Origin: Flavimobilis rhizosphaerae
GTDB lineage: Bacteria > Actinomycetota > Actinomycetes > Actinomycetales > Cellulomonadaceae
Assembly (NCBI RefSeq): GCF_014852685.1
Contig: NZ_JACZDF010000006.1
Coordinates: 124,001-188,000 of the forward strand
Length of the DNA: 64,000 nucleotides
Reading direction: 5' to 3'
Every line of letters begins with the position of its first letter. Positions within the stretch are counted from its first letter, which is position 1. Positions 16,191-24,735 of the stretch are shown piece after piece. Position numbers and translations under genes: made by a program. Below the pieces are notes generated by a model. It was not told the origin of the DNA, did not search any database, and saw nothing but the letters and a program-made list of their open reading frames with translations.

Positions 16191-16356
16191 GGGTGCTCCG
16201 GTTCTCGGATGGGAGTGCCCGTCGGGCGGGCGGTCGGGGTGATGCTAGTCGCCTGGGTTCGTGGTGCTGCACGTCTGCCTGGGCGGAGGTGCTTCCGCGG
16301 CGACGTCTCCCGGCTGGTGTCTCGGGGCCGTGCGCAGAGCACCGTCCGCGAGCAGG

Positions 16357-16362
16357 TAGGAT
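16357..16362 (+). promoter_or_regulatory. -10 box of tRNA-Ala promoter
   Basis: TAGGAT lies 27 bases before the tRNA 5' end, the right distance for a tRNA promoter with a short leader. No clear -35 box is seen. Confidence 0.45.
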
Positions 16363-16389
16363 CTTCCGCGTTCGGAGCCACGGCTCCGC

Positions 16390-16462
16390 GGGGCTGTGGC
16401 GCAGCTGGTAGCGCACCTGCATGGCATGCAGGGGGTCAGGGGTTCGAGTCCCCTCAGCTCCA
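16390..16462 (+). tRNA. tRNA-Ala (anticodon GGC)
   Basis: 73 nt that fold as a full cloverleaf. The acceptor arm is GGGGCTG paired with CAGCTCC and holds the G3-U70 pair that identifies tRNA-Ala. The anticodon stem CCTGC/GCAGG encloses ATGGCAT, giving GGC. The T arm is AGGGGTTCGAGTCCCCT-like with the conserved TTCGA. The CCA end is not encoded (CCC follows the discriminator A). Confidence 0.97.
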
Positions 16463-16590
16463 CCCCATGTGATGAGTCGGGACGTCGTTCATCGATGGCT
16501 CGCGTCACCGTTCATCGTTCGAGCGCTCGGCCATCGGCCGGGCTCTGTGCCCCAGGATGCTTCAGTGCGAAGCGTCCAGGTGCTCACCGG

Positions 16591-17574
16591 TCACGGGGTG
16601 GGCGACGGACCCGAAGAATCTCGCACGATGAGTCGCGGAGCCACGACCTCGACGCGCGCGGGACCGCCGCCGAGCAGATCGGTGAGGATGGCCAAGGCGC
16701 GTTGGCCCATCTCGTGGCGTGGCTGATCAACCGAGGTCAGGCGAGGGCGAAGAAGTTCGGTGAGCTCGGTGTTGTCATAGCCGACGACACCGAGGTCCCC
16801 GGGCACACTGATGCCCGCGTCGAGGGCGGCCCCGAGGAGGCGCGCCGCGCGGGTGTCGTTCGAAGCGAAGACTGCGGTGGTGGCACCGGCTCGCACGGAG
16901 GCGATCACAGTGTCGGTGTCATCACAGACGAGGTGTGGCGCGGGAAGATCGAGCGCGGTCATCGTCGCGTGGAAGGCGGCGCGTCGTGCCTGCGAAGCGG
17001 GCCGATGAGAACCCGCCAGGTGCGCAATACGCGTGTGCCCGAGCCGTGCCAGGTGCTCGACGGCAAGGTGCGCACCCACTTCGTCGTTGTTCCATACGGC
17101 GCCGACGGTGTCGGCGACCTGCGTGGTTCGGCCCACGACGACCACCGGTCCGCGCTGGGCAGCGTGTGCTAGCGCGTCGGGACTGAGCAGCGCTGAGACG
17201 ACGATGACACCGTCGACACTGAGGTCCTGCAGGTGGCCGAGACGTTGTGCGAGAACCTTGGGATCGCGCTGACCGTGGCTGAGGACCGTGGTGAGCCCGG
17301 CGGCATCTGCTGCCCGCTCGATGCCCTCGACGATGTCGGTGTGATACGCCGAATGGAGGTCGTTGAGCAGAATGCCGATGACCTGGCTGCGCCCCGCAGC
17401 GAGAGCGCGGGCCCAGGTGTGGGATCGGTAGCCCAGGTCGTCGGCGATCGCCATGATGCGCGCCCGCGTCGTGGCACTGACGCCCGGCGCATCTCGCAGG
17501 GCAAGCGACACGAGGGACTTCGACACGCCGGCCGCTGCGGCGACGTCAACGATCGTGGGGCGATGAGAGCTCAC
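16591..17574 (-). CDS. LacI-family repressor, divergent from the HAD/ECF operon
   Basis: 327 residues from GTG 17574. The N-terminal helix-turn-helix is PTIVDVAAAAGVSKSLVSLAL, followed by the hinge helix around GRSQVIGILLND. The periplasmic-binding-like core has the usual VDGVIVVSALLS, VFASNDTRAARLLGAA and LGVVGYDNTELTELLRPRLTSV blocks that bind an effector sugar or nucleoside. It is transcribed away from the HAD/ECF operon, and a palindrome with a central CG (17641-17654) lies between them, so it most likely represses that operon and itself. The start is the weakest call: no good ribosome site is visible. Confidence 0.9.
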   Translation of the reverse strand: MSSHRPTIVDVAAAAGVSKSLVSLALRDAPGVSATTRARIMAIADDLGYRSHTWARALAAGRSQVIGILLNDLHSAYHTDIVEGIERAADAAGLTTVLSHGQRDPKVLAQRLGHLQDLSVDGVIVVSALLSPDALAHAAQRGPVVVVGRTTQVADTVGAVWNNDEVGAHLAVEHLARLGHTRIAHLAGSHRPASQARRAAFHATMTALDLPAPHLVCDDTDTVIASVRAGATTAVFASNDTRAARLLGAALDAGISVPGDLGVVGYDNTELTELLRPRLTSVDQPRHEMGQRALAILTDLLGGGPARVEVVAPRLIVRDSSGPSPTP

Positions 17575-17640
17575 GAGTGACGTTCTATCACGACGAGTAG
17601 AGCACCAAACCCGGGGGATGAGCGACCATTCTGCAACGTT

Positions 17641-17654
17641 CTGGAGCGTTCCAG
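17641..17654. promoter_or_regulatory. LacI-type operator
   Basis: CTGGAGCGTTCCAG is palindromic at 12 of 14 positions with CG at its centre, the classic shape of LacI-family operators (TGGAnCGnTCCA). It lies 67 bp from the repressor start and 81 bp before the HAD gene start. Confidence 0.7.
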
Positions 17655-17734
17655 TTCCGTTCACCTTCTCACTCTCAGGACGTCACGTCGCCGCTCTACG
17701 TTGACGACGGACCCGCACGAGAAAGAGGCCCAGG

Positions 17735-19441
17735 TTGCTCCACTCCACGCTCACTCCGCCCGGCACGTCACCCTCCGTCGGTACCTCGACGTCACAGGGC
17801 TCACTCGCTCGACCGCCGCGGGCGCTGCTCCTCGACTTTGGCGGAGTCATCTTCCTCACCGCGAAGAAACCCCAGGGCCGCGACGACTACGTTGCGCGCC
17901 TCGCCACGCTGCTCACCCGTGCGGGTCATGACATCGACCATGCGGTGCTGCGCCGGTCGCTCGATGCGGGCCTCACCGCGCTCAAGCACTGGAAGCACGC
18001 CTCCTCGCGTCGCCGAACCCCACGCGAGATGACCCACCGCGAGATCGTCGGTGACTTCCTCGCCTCGGATCTGCCTGCCGCAGCACGCGCAACACTCGTC
18101 GCCGAAGCCCACGGCGTACTCGAAATGCTCACCACAACCCTCTCCAGCCACGAGTTGCGCCCCGGCATCACCGACCTCGTTGCCACCGCGCGCGCCCACC
18201 ACATCCCGCTCGTCATCGTCTCCAACGCCCACTCGGGCTCAAGTCACCGCGAGTTGCTCGCCGCGCACGGGCTCGGCAGCGCCTTCGCGGCCCAGATCTA
18301 CTCAGACGAAGTCGGGATGCGCAAACCTCACCCAGACATGCTCCACCTCGCAGCGGAGGCCGCAGGAGTCGACATCGCCGACTGCTGGTACGTCGGTGAC
18401 ACCCTCGACCGGGACGTCGTCACCGGCCGTCGCGCCGGCGTGGGCGCAGTGTTCATCACCCGCTCCCAGCACTCAGACAATCCTCCGTTTGCAGTTGACG
18501 CAGCGCCCGACGCCATCTTCGACACCCCAGAGGGCCTTCTCGAGGCACTCACGCACGCACTCGCCTCTGCACCCCTCCAGGCCTCGCCCCGGGCACCAGA
18601 GCGCAGCCCAGCATCGCGCCCCACGCCTCGAGGACGGCCGGCTCTCTTCCTCGACCACGGGGGAGTGATCTCGGCATCCGAGGAAGACCCAGACCTGCTC
18701 ACATCCTTCGCCGAACACCTCGCCGCACTTCTCACACACCCGACGGAGCCAGTGAGCGTCGATCATGCGCGCGCCCTTCTCACCGCAGCCAAGGACCGGC
18801 ACCGCGCACTCAAACGCGGCCTCCGCCTCAACTACGACGCAGGCACCGCACCACTGCTCGAGGTCACCCCTGAGAGGTTCTGGACAGAACTCCTTGGCCG
18901 CGACCTCAGCGCCCGCCAGCGCGCCATCCTGCGCATCGAAGGCTTCGACCTCATGGCGCGCTACGGTCGCGCCAAGTCCCGGCGCACCCTGCGCCCCGGC
19001 GTCCGCGAGCTGCTCGTTACCGCACAGGATCTCGCGATGCCTGTCGTCGTCGTCTCCAACACCATCTCGGGGCGCGCCGTCCGCGCCGAGTGCGCAGCCC
19101 ACGGACTGACCGACCTCATCGGTGCCTACGTGTGCTCTGACGAGCTGGGGCTTCGCAAACCCGAGCCCGCGATCCTCGCCGAGGCCCTGCAGATCGCCCG
19201 AGCCCACCCGGGGCTCAGCTGGTTCGTCGGTGACAAACCCGACAACGATGCGCGCGTCGCTCTCACCCACCGCATCGCGCATCGCGTCCTCGTCCGCGGC
19301 GGCTCCACGCCGGACCCCGAGCTCGACACCGCGCTCGCCTCAGGCCTCGCCACCGTCGTCGCCAGCAACCTCAGCGCCGTCAGCGACCTCGTGCGCGCAC
19401 ACCACGGCCTCGTTCACCCACGCCTCGCCGTGGGTGCCTGA
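17735..19441 (+). CDS. Tandem HAD-superfamily hydrolase (two fused domains)
   Basis: 568 residues made of two HAD-IA domains in a row. Domain 1 (about 28-270): LLLDFGGVIFL (nucleophile Asp), VIVSNAHSG (motif II Ser), GMRKPHPDM (Lys), WYVGDTLDRD (acidic motif). Domain 2 (about 300-540): LFLDHGGVISA, VVVSNTISG, GLRKPEPAI, WFVGDKPDND. Each has all four motifs, but DFGGV/DHGGV lacks the second Asp of DxD, as in several phosphatases of this class. The likely role is phosphate removal from a metabolite handled with the ECF transporter downstream. The start (TTG 17735, with AGAGG upstream) is tentative. Confidence 0.85.
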   Translation: MLHSTLTPPGTSPSVGTSTSQGSLARPPRALLLDFGGVIFLTAKKPQGRDDYVARLATLLTRAGHDIDHAVLRRSLDAGLTALKHWKHASSRRRTPREMTHREIVGDFLASDLPAAARATLVAEAHGVLEMLTTTLSSHELRPGITDLVATARAHHIPLVIVSNAHSGSSHRELLAAHGLGSAFAAQIYSDEVGMRKPHPDMLHLAAEAAGVDIADCWYVGDTLDRDVVTGRRAGVGAVFITRSQHSDNPPFAVDAAPDAIFDTPEGLLEALTHALASAPLQASPRAPERSPASRPTPRGRPALFLDHGGVISASEEDPDLLTSFAEHLAALLTHPTEPVSVDHARALLTAAKDRHRALKRGLRLNYDAGTAPLLEVTPERFWTELLGRDLSARQRAILRIEGFDLMARYGRAKSRRTLRPGVRELLVTAQDLAMPVVVVSNTISGRAVRAECAAHGLTDLIGAYVCSDELGLRKPEPAILAEALQIARAHPGLSWFVGDKPDNDARVALTHRIAHRVLVRGGSTPDPELDTALASGLATVVASNLSAVSDLVRAHHGLVHPRLAVGA

Positions 19442-19527
19442 CCACAGCAGGAGAGCTGCGTCGCACGACCGAGTGCACCTGCTGCCACCCCGACCACCGT
19501 TGACCCCACGTCCAACGCGAAGGAACC

Positions 19528-20478
19528 ATGATGACCACCACTTACGAGCGCGCAGGCACTCTGCGCGGCAGCACCGAACCCGGCGCCAACGATCTCCAGA
19601 TGCCCCAAAAGCTCATGATCTTCGTGCTCTCGATGGCACTGTTCGGCCTGGCGAACGTCGTCCTGGAGATCATCCCTGACGTCACCATCGGCCCGATCGA
19701 CGTCTCGGTGGCCTACTTCGTCTTCGTGCCACTGGTGATGGTGGCGCTCCTCAACCCCTTCTGGGCCGCCCTCGGCGCCCCGCTCGGCGAGATCATCTTC
19801 ACCGACCTCCTCATGGGAGACTTCTCTGGTCTCGGTGAGGTTGAGGGCTTCATCCAGATGTTCCTGGCGCTCTACGCCGCTGGGAGCCTCATCCGCAACC
19901 CGCGATCCAAGCCGCAGATCTTCCTGGGCGCCCTCACCGTCGTGGCCATCGACAAGTTCCTCTCCGCGGCAGTCGACCTCACGAAGGTGTACATCGGCGT
20001 CGAAGACGCCGAACTCGTCGAAGGTCTGCCCCAGTCGATCCTCGCCATCGAAGGAATCGGCTTCGGTGTCGACCTGCTCGTCTCCGGCATCCTGTTCGGA
20101 GCTCTCCCCGCCATGTGGCTCATTCCGGCCCTGCACGGCAAGCTTGAGCCCCTCCTCGGTCTGCGCCCACGCGTGCCCGGTGAACCCGTCCCCGGCGGCG
20201 CGCACAAGGGTTGGTTCGTCGGTGTTGCTGTGCTGCTCGCCGCGTCCTCCTTCTTCTTCGCCTTCCTCGAAGCCTGGGACATCGAGCTCGGCGCCGTCGA
20301 TGGTGACTTCCGCGACCAGTACGGCGATGGCTTCCTCTGGGTGAGCGTCGCGGCCCTCGTCGTCCTGCTCGGCACCGCTCTGGGCCTTGCGCGCCGCCAG
20401 CGTCAGGCACGTGAACGGGCACTGGCCAGCACCCGCCCCACCGACCCGGCACAGTCCGCGCCCACCGAGCGCAGCTGA
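19528..20478 (+). CDS. Putative ECF transporter substrate-binding (S) component
   Basis: 316 residues, about seven hydrophobic helices (for example LMIFVLSMALFGLANVVLEII and WFVGVAVLLAASSFFFAFLEAW) with a charged C-terminal tail. It is followed at once by the ATPase and T-component genes of an energy-coupling-factor importer, so it is best read as the substrate-specific S subunit, although it is longer than the usual 180-220 residues and I recognise no S subfamily. Two ATGs compete (19528, 19531); AAGGA at 19520 fits the second better. Vitamin-type substrates are unlikely to be inferred; the LacI repressor and HAD phosphatase hint at a sugar- or nucleoside-like compound. Confidence 0.7.
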   Translation: MMTTTYERAGTLRGSTEPGANDLQMPQKLMIFVLSMALFGLANVVLEIIPDVTIGPIDVSVAYFVFVPLVMVALLNPFWAALGAPLGEIIFTDLLMGDFSGLGEVEGFIQMFLALYAAGSLIRNPRSKPQIFLGALTVVAIDKFLSAAVDLTKVYIGVEDAELVEGLPQSILAIEGIGFGVDLLVSGILFGALPAMWLIPALHGKLEPLLGLRPRVPGEPVPGGAHKGWFVGVAVLLAASSFFFAFLEAWDIELGAVDGDFRDQYGDGFLWVSVAALVVLLGTALGLARRQRQARERALASTRPTDPAQSAPTERS

Positions 20479-20487
20479 AGACGCGAA

Positions 20488-20516
20488 CGTCGGCCCGCAC
20501 CCCGTGCGGGCCGACG
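20488..20516 (+). terminator. Hairpin between S-component and ATPase genes
   Basis: A perfect 13-bp stem (20488-20500 with 20504-20516, loop CCC) stands inside the operon, 10 bp after the S-component stop. It may act as a partial terminator that makes more S subunit than ECF module, or protect the upstream mRNA end. Confidence 0.6.
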
Positions 20517-20558
20517 CAGCCGTCGACTCACCAGACTCTGGACTCCGAGGTGGCACGC

Positions 20559-22406
20559 ATGACCGCACAACCTGACAACATCATCCGGATCGAGAACCTC
20601 AGTTTTCGCTACCCCGGTGCCGCGCAGGACACGCTGCGCAACGTGAATCTCACCGTTGCTCGGGGCGACTTTGTCGCCATCATCGGAGGCAACGGCTCAG
20701 CCAAGACGACGCTGTGCAAGACGCTCAACGGACTCGTCCCGCACTACTGGTCAGGGGAGTTCGCGGGGACCGTGGAGGTCGACGGCATCGACACCTGGAC
20801 GTCCTCGGTGGCTGAGCTCTCCCACCGCGTGGGCTACGTCTACCAAGATTTCTCCAACCAGCTGGTGCGGCCGACGGTCGCCGACGAAGTGCGGTTCGGC
20901 CCGGTGAACTTCGGCCGCGCCGATCTTGCCGAGCGAGCTGACGACACCCTGGCACGCCTGGGAATCGTGGAGCTGTCACAGAAGTTTGTGTGGCAGCTGT
21001 CCGGCGGACAGGCTCATCTCACCGCGCTCGCCTCCGTGCTCTCGCTGGAGCCCACAATCCTTGTCGTCGACGAGCCGGTCGCTGAGCTCGACCCGCAGCG
21101 CGCCGAAATCCTCTACGAGCGTCTCACCGAACTCAACCAGCAGCACGGGATCACGATCATCACGATCGAGCACCACGCGGAGTTCATTGCCCGGTATGCA
21201 CGCTCGGTCGTCCTCATGGCTGAGGGCACCCCAGTGTGGCATCTTCCCATCGACGACGCGCTCGGCCGCCTCGCTGAACTCGAGAAGCATGGGATTCCCG
21301 CCCCCCAGACCTACGTCGCTGCGCGTGCGCTCGGTGTTGAAGCGATTCCACGGACCGTCACGGAGGCCGTCAGCGCAATCGCGGGCGCGGGCCTCCAGCC
21401 CTCTCCACAGTGGCCCGGCCACGCCCATGCTCTCGACGCCGCACGCCGCGGACACGTCCGCGGCGACGTCGTCGTGCGCGCCGTGGACGTCTCTCACGGC
21501 TATCGCTCCGTGCACGGTCACGTCGAGGAGGTGCTGTCGCACGTCGATCTCGACCTGCACGACGGCGACCGGATCGCGCTCGTCGGGGGGAACGGAGCTG
21601 GAAAGTCGACCCTCATGCGCTTGCTCGCCGGGATCACCGTGCCTCGCAGCGGCAACCTCTTTCACGGTGGCACCAACACGCGTTCAGAGCCTGCACCGCG
21701 CTTGGCCGAGTATGCGGCCTACCTCCACCAGCACCCAGAACTCATGTTCCTCAAGGGAACGGTGCGCGACGACGTGGCACTCTTTCCGCGAGAGCGTCGG
21801 CACCCAGGCGCCGACACCCTCGTCGACCGGATTCTCTCCCGCGTGCGCCTGACCGAGTTCGCTGACCGCGACGCACGTGGCCTCTCGGGCGGGCAGCAAC
21901 GGCGGGCCACCTTGGCGATCGGCCTCGCCATGCGTCCGACGGTGCTGTTGCTCGACGAGCCAACCTCGTCCCTCGACGTCTCCTCCCGAGACGATGTCAC
22001 GCACATGCTCGAGGCCCTCGCCGACTCCATCCGTTGCACGGTGGTGGCCACCCATGACATGCATCTGGTGGCTGAGTGGGCCAACCGAGTGATCGTCTTG
22101 GACCGGGGTCGCATCGTGTGTGACACGAGCCCGCGCGACCTCTTCTCCAACCCCGAGATCCTCATGGCGAGCCGTCTCGTCGCGCCCGAGGTGACCCGCA
22201 TCGGTCACGGGTTGGGACTTTCCCCGGTTCCGCTCACGGTCGCTGAGCTGCAGACCGCATTCGGTCGCGATGGGACCCCGTCCGCACCAGGGCCGGATCC
22301 CGACCTCGCAACGGCCGCCGCGACCCGCGCGCGGTCGGGTGCAGCTTCCGTGGTGCCGTCGGCCGGGAAGCTCCACGACGAGTCTCTTTCACGAAGGCAG
22401 GCATGA
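20559..22406 (+). CDS. ECF transporter double ATPase (EcfA-EcfA' fusion)
   Basis: 615 residues with two ABC ATPase domains in one chain. Domain 1 (about 5-230): Walker A GGNGSAKTTL, signature LSGGQ, Walker B ILVVDEPVAELDP. Domain 2 (about 310-530): Walker A GGNGAGKSTL, signature LSGGQQRR, Walker B VLLLDEPTSSLD, and a switch His in VATHDMHL. In domain 1 the Gly before the Walker A Lys is Ala, an unusual change that may slow ATP turnover in one site. Both signature motifs are intact. I chose ATG 20559 (GAGG nine bases upstream) over GTG 20550. The end overlaps the T-component start. It powers the import complex. Confidence 0.92.
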   Translation: MTAQPDNIIRIENLSFRYPGAAQDTLRNVNLTVARGDFVAIIGGNGSAKTTLCKTLNGLVPHYWSGEFAGTVEVDGIDTWTSSVAELSHRVGYVYQDFSNQLVRPTVADEVRFGPVNFGRADLAERADDTLARLGIVELSQKFVWQLSGGQAHLTALASVLSLEPTILVVDEPVAELDPQRAEILYERLTELNQQHGITIITIEHHAEFIARYARSVVLMAEGTPVWHLPIDDALGRLAELEKHGIPAPQTYVAARALGVEAIPRTVTEAVSAIAGAGLQPSPQWPGHAHALDAARRGHVRGDVVVRAVDVSHGYRSVHGHVEEVLSHVDLDLHDGDRIALVGGNGAGKSTLMRLLAGITVPRSGNLFHGGTNTRSEPAPRLAEYAAYLHQHPELMFLKGTVRDDVALFPRERRHPGADTLVDRILSRVRLTEFADRDARGLSGGQQRRATLAIGLAMRPTVLLLDEPTSSLDVSSRDDVTHMLEALADSIRCTVVATHDMHLVAEWANRVIVLDRGRIVCDTSPRDLFSNPEILMASRLVAPEVTRIGHGLGLSPVPLTVAELQTAFGRDGTPSAPGPDPDLATAAATRARSGAASVVPSAGKLHDESLSRRQA

Positions 22407-23227
22407 TGCGCCAGCAGCACGACGTCCTCTCCGTCGAGTGGATCAAACTCGAGCTCATTCGGACTGCCTATGCCACGCGCGGGGGCATGTTCGCTGCTCT
22501 CGACCCGCGCGCAGTGATTGTGTGGTACCTCGTCATGGCACTCGCCCCGTGGCTCACGCACAACCTCACGGTGCTCGCGGTGCTCTTCGCCATGGGTGTC
22601 GTCTCCGTCGTGCTCGCCCGCGTCGGTCCGCTCATTCTGGGCCTGTTTGTGTTCGGGCTCGTCGCCGAGAGCGTGTATCTGCTGCTTGCGGCATGGTGGT
22701 TCGGTGGTGACGGCGCCACTGTCGTCGCCCTTGTGGAACTCACCTTGAAACTTGGTGCGGTGTCCCTGGCGTCGATGGCTGCGTTCGTTTCCCTTGACCC
22801 AGAAAAGCTGTCCGATGCGCTCTTGGCTTTCCGCATGCCAGCGATGGTGGCCTTCGGAGTCTCTTATGGCTATCGCATGTTGCCGATCATGATCGAGCAG
22901 TTCTCTACGGTGTTCGAGGGTTATCGCCTGCGGTCGGCGCCGGTGTCGTCCCGCGGAATTCTCGGCTGGCGAGTCGGCGTGCAGTGGGCTCGGTTAGCGG
23001 TGCTGGCTTTCTATCCCATCTTTCTCAACACCGCGAAGTCGGTGCGGACGACGGTGGAGTCGCTCGAGACCCGCGGCTTCACCTTCGCGCAGATCGACGG
23101 ACGCGGCCGCGAGATTCGAGTGGGGTACCTGCGGTACCGCGTGCGGGACGTGGCCTTGCTCGCGGTGACGCTGGGGCTCATCGTCCTGGCCTTTGTCGCT
23201 GGTGCCGAGTTCCCAGTGCATCGCTGA
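22403..23227 (+). CDS. ECF transporter transmembrane (T) component
   Basis: 274 residues, ATG overlapping the previous stop (ATGATG). Several hydrophobic helices are followed by the two cytoplasmic coupling helices characteristic of EcfT: the first around FSTVFEGYRLRSAP and the second at VESLETRGFTF, the position of the conserved Ala-Arg-Gly motif. These contact the two ATPase domains. Together with the preceding genes it makes a complete group I-type ECF module dedicated to one S subunit. An IS3 remnant begins 12 bp after its stop but leaves the gene intact. Confidence 0.9.
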   Translation: MMRQQHDVLSVEWIKLELIRTAYATRGGMFAALDPRAVIVWYLVMALAPWLTHNLTVLAVLFAMGVVSVVLARVGPLILGLFVFGLVAESVYLLLAAWWFGGDGATVVALVELTLKLGAVSLASMAAFVSLDPEKLSDALLAFRMPAMVAFGVSYGYRMLPIMIEQFSTVFEGYRLRSAPVSSRGILGWRVGVQWARLAVLAFYPIFLNTAKSVRTTVESLETRGFTFAQIDGRGREIRVGYLRYRVRDVALLAVTLGLIVLAFVAGAEFPVHR

Positions 23228-23239
23228 GGTTGTCCCGCT

Positions 23240-23266
23240 CGGGACTTCTGCCCGGACAGGTAACAC
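23240..23266 (+). repeat. Left inverted repeat of the IS3 element
   Basis: It begins CGGGACTTCTGC and pairs with the reverse complement of 24514-24540 at 22 of 27 positions. Confidence 0.8.
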
Positions 23267-23307
23267 CCACCAGCGATGCTGACCAGCACCGCTGAGAGGA
23301 TGTCTCC

Positions 23308-24507
23308 ATGTCCAAGCGCTATCCCCGAGAGTTCCTCGGGCGGCGTCGTGCGCGTCGCCCTCGCGCGCGGCCCCGGCGTGCCGCTGGCACGCATCGCCGC
23401 CGACTTCGGCGTCGACAAGTCCTCCTTGCAGAACTTCGATCAGAGAGGCCTCTGCGGCCGCCCCCGCCGCGACGGCCGCAGAGGTCCCCTCTGAGGCCCT
23501 GGAGGCTCGCGAGCTGCGTCGCCGGGTCAAGCTGCTGGAGCAGGAGAACGAGGTCCTGCGACGGGCTGCGGCCTACTTCGCTCAGGCGCACCTGCCGGGA
23601 AGATGACCTACCCGCTCGCCGGAGAACTTGCCGCTGACGGTGTCCCCGTCGCGGTGACGTGCCGGGTGCTCGGGTCTCGCCCGCCAGCCCTACTACCGCT
23701 GGCTCAAGGCTCCCATCACCTCCTCCGAGATCACGCAGGCCTACCGCGCGAACGCGCTGATCGACGCCCATCGTGACGACCCGGAGTTCGGCCACCGTTT
23801 CCTGGCCGACGAGGCTCGCGCGGCCGGGCATCCAATGGCTGATCGCACTGCGTGGCGTATCACCTCGGCCAACGGCTGGTGGTCGTCGTTCGGCAAGAAG
23901 AAGAGCAAGAACGGCCGTCGCCCGGGCCCTCCGGTCCACGACGACCTGTGCGCTCGCACTGATGAGCACGGGCGCGTCCGGCACGTCTTCGCGGCCGACG
24001 GCCCGAACGAACTGTGGTTGACCGACATCACCGAGCACACGACTCCCCGAGGGCAAGGTCGACATGTGCGCGATCACGGACGCGTTCTCCGGGAGGATCG
24101 TCGGGTATGCGATCGACTCTCGGATGAAGTCTCGGCTGGTCGTGCGTGCGATCGAGAACGCGGTGGCGATGCGCGGGAACGTGGCCGGATGCATCGCGGG
24201 CTCCGACCGGGGAAGTCAGTTCCGCAGCCGCAAGGTGCTGCGGGCCCTGGCCCGTCACGGGCTCCCCGTGTCCATGGGCCGGGTCGGTGCGGCCGGCGAC
24301 AACGCGGCGATGGAGCCGTTCTTCGCGCTGCTGCAGAAGAACGTCCTTGATCGCCGTTCGTGGAGGACGCGATCGGAGCTGCGGATCGCGATCGTCACCT
24401 GGATCGAGAGGACCTATCACCGTCGCCGGCGGAAGCTCCGTCTGGGGCGGTTGACCCCGATCGAGTTCGCGACCATCATGACCACTCAGGTCGCACTCGC
24501 AGCCTGA
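23308..24507 (+). pseudogene. IS3-family transposase orfA/orfB, frameshifted
   Basis: OrfA opens at ATG 23308 (MSKRYPREF) but must change frame near 23338 to read VRVALARGPGVPLARIAADFG, and again near 23440 to reach the leucine-zipper-like end (RVKLLEQENEVLRRAAAYFAQ). OrfB opens at 23603, shifts near 23674 (an extra base before the RQPYYRWLK reading) and near 24046. The DDE catalytic core is still readable: WLTDITEH, then GSDRGSQF, then AMEPFFALLQKNVL, ending TTQVALAA. Four frame breaks in 1.2 kb are far more than the single programmed shift of IS3 elements, so no active transposase is made. Confidence 0.85.
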
Positions 24508-24513
24508 ACCTGA

Positions 24514-24540
24514 CTGTCACCTATCCGTGCAGCAGTCCCG
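24514..24540 (-). repeat. Right inverted repeat of the IS3 element
   Basis: Its outer end on the minus strand reads CGGGACTGCTGC, mirroring the left end. It starts seven bases after the orfB stop. Confidence 0.8.
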
Positions 24541-24735
24541 TGGGCGCTGGTCGGGCGCCTGCCCGGGCCGCTCCCAGGAAATCAGCGGGCGCCCCGCAGC
24601 CTCTGGCCGAGCTCCATCGAGACCCGCTGACCCTGGCGGCCTGAGGTGTGCGGTTCAAGAATCTGTCCGAAACCGCCGACGCAGCCAGTTGCCATCTACT
24701 AGCGTGTGAGTCGCAACCGGACAACAGGGGGGACC

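Larger units (their letters stand above)
23240..24540 (+). mobile_element. IS3-family insertion sequence, degenerate
   Basis: The element is bounded by imperfect 27-bp inverted repeats (23240-23266 and 24514-24540; 22 of 27 match). Inside lie the two-part orfA/orfB transposase genes, both broken by frameshifts. No target-site duplication is evident at the borders, which together with the frameshifts suggests an old, immobile copy. Confidence 0.85.

Noticed and set aside
16909-17340. Further TGTCGGTG sequences within the first lacI gene
   Set aside because: They lack a TAnnnT box at the right distance and lie inside coding sequence, so they are not PafBC-type promoters.
16390-24540. A genomic island integrated at tRNA-Ala
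   Set aside because: No integrase gene and no second copy of the tRNA 3' end were seen. The LacI/HAD/ECF genes look somewhat less GC-biased in codon choice, but that alone is not enough.
24541-24735. A second transposase fragment after the IS3 right end (a frame ending in LTLAA)
   Set aside because: The stretch is short, shows no catalytic motif and no end repeat, so it cannot be told from chance coding.
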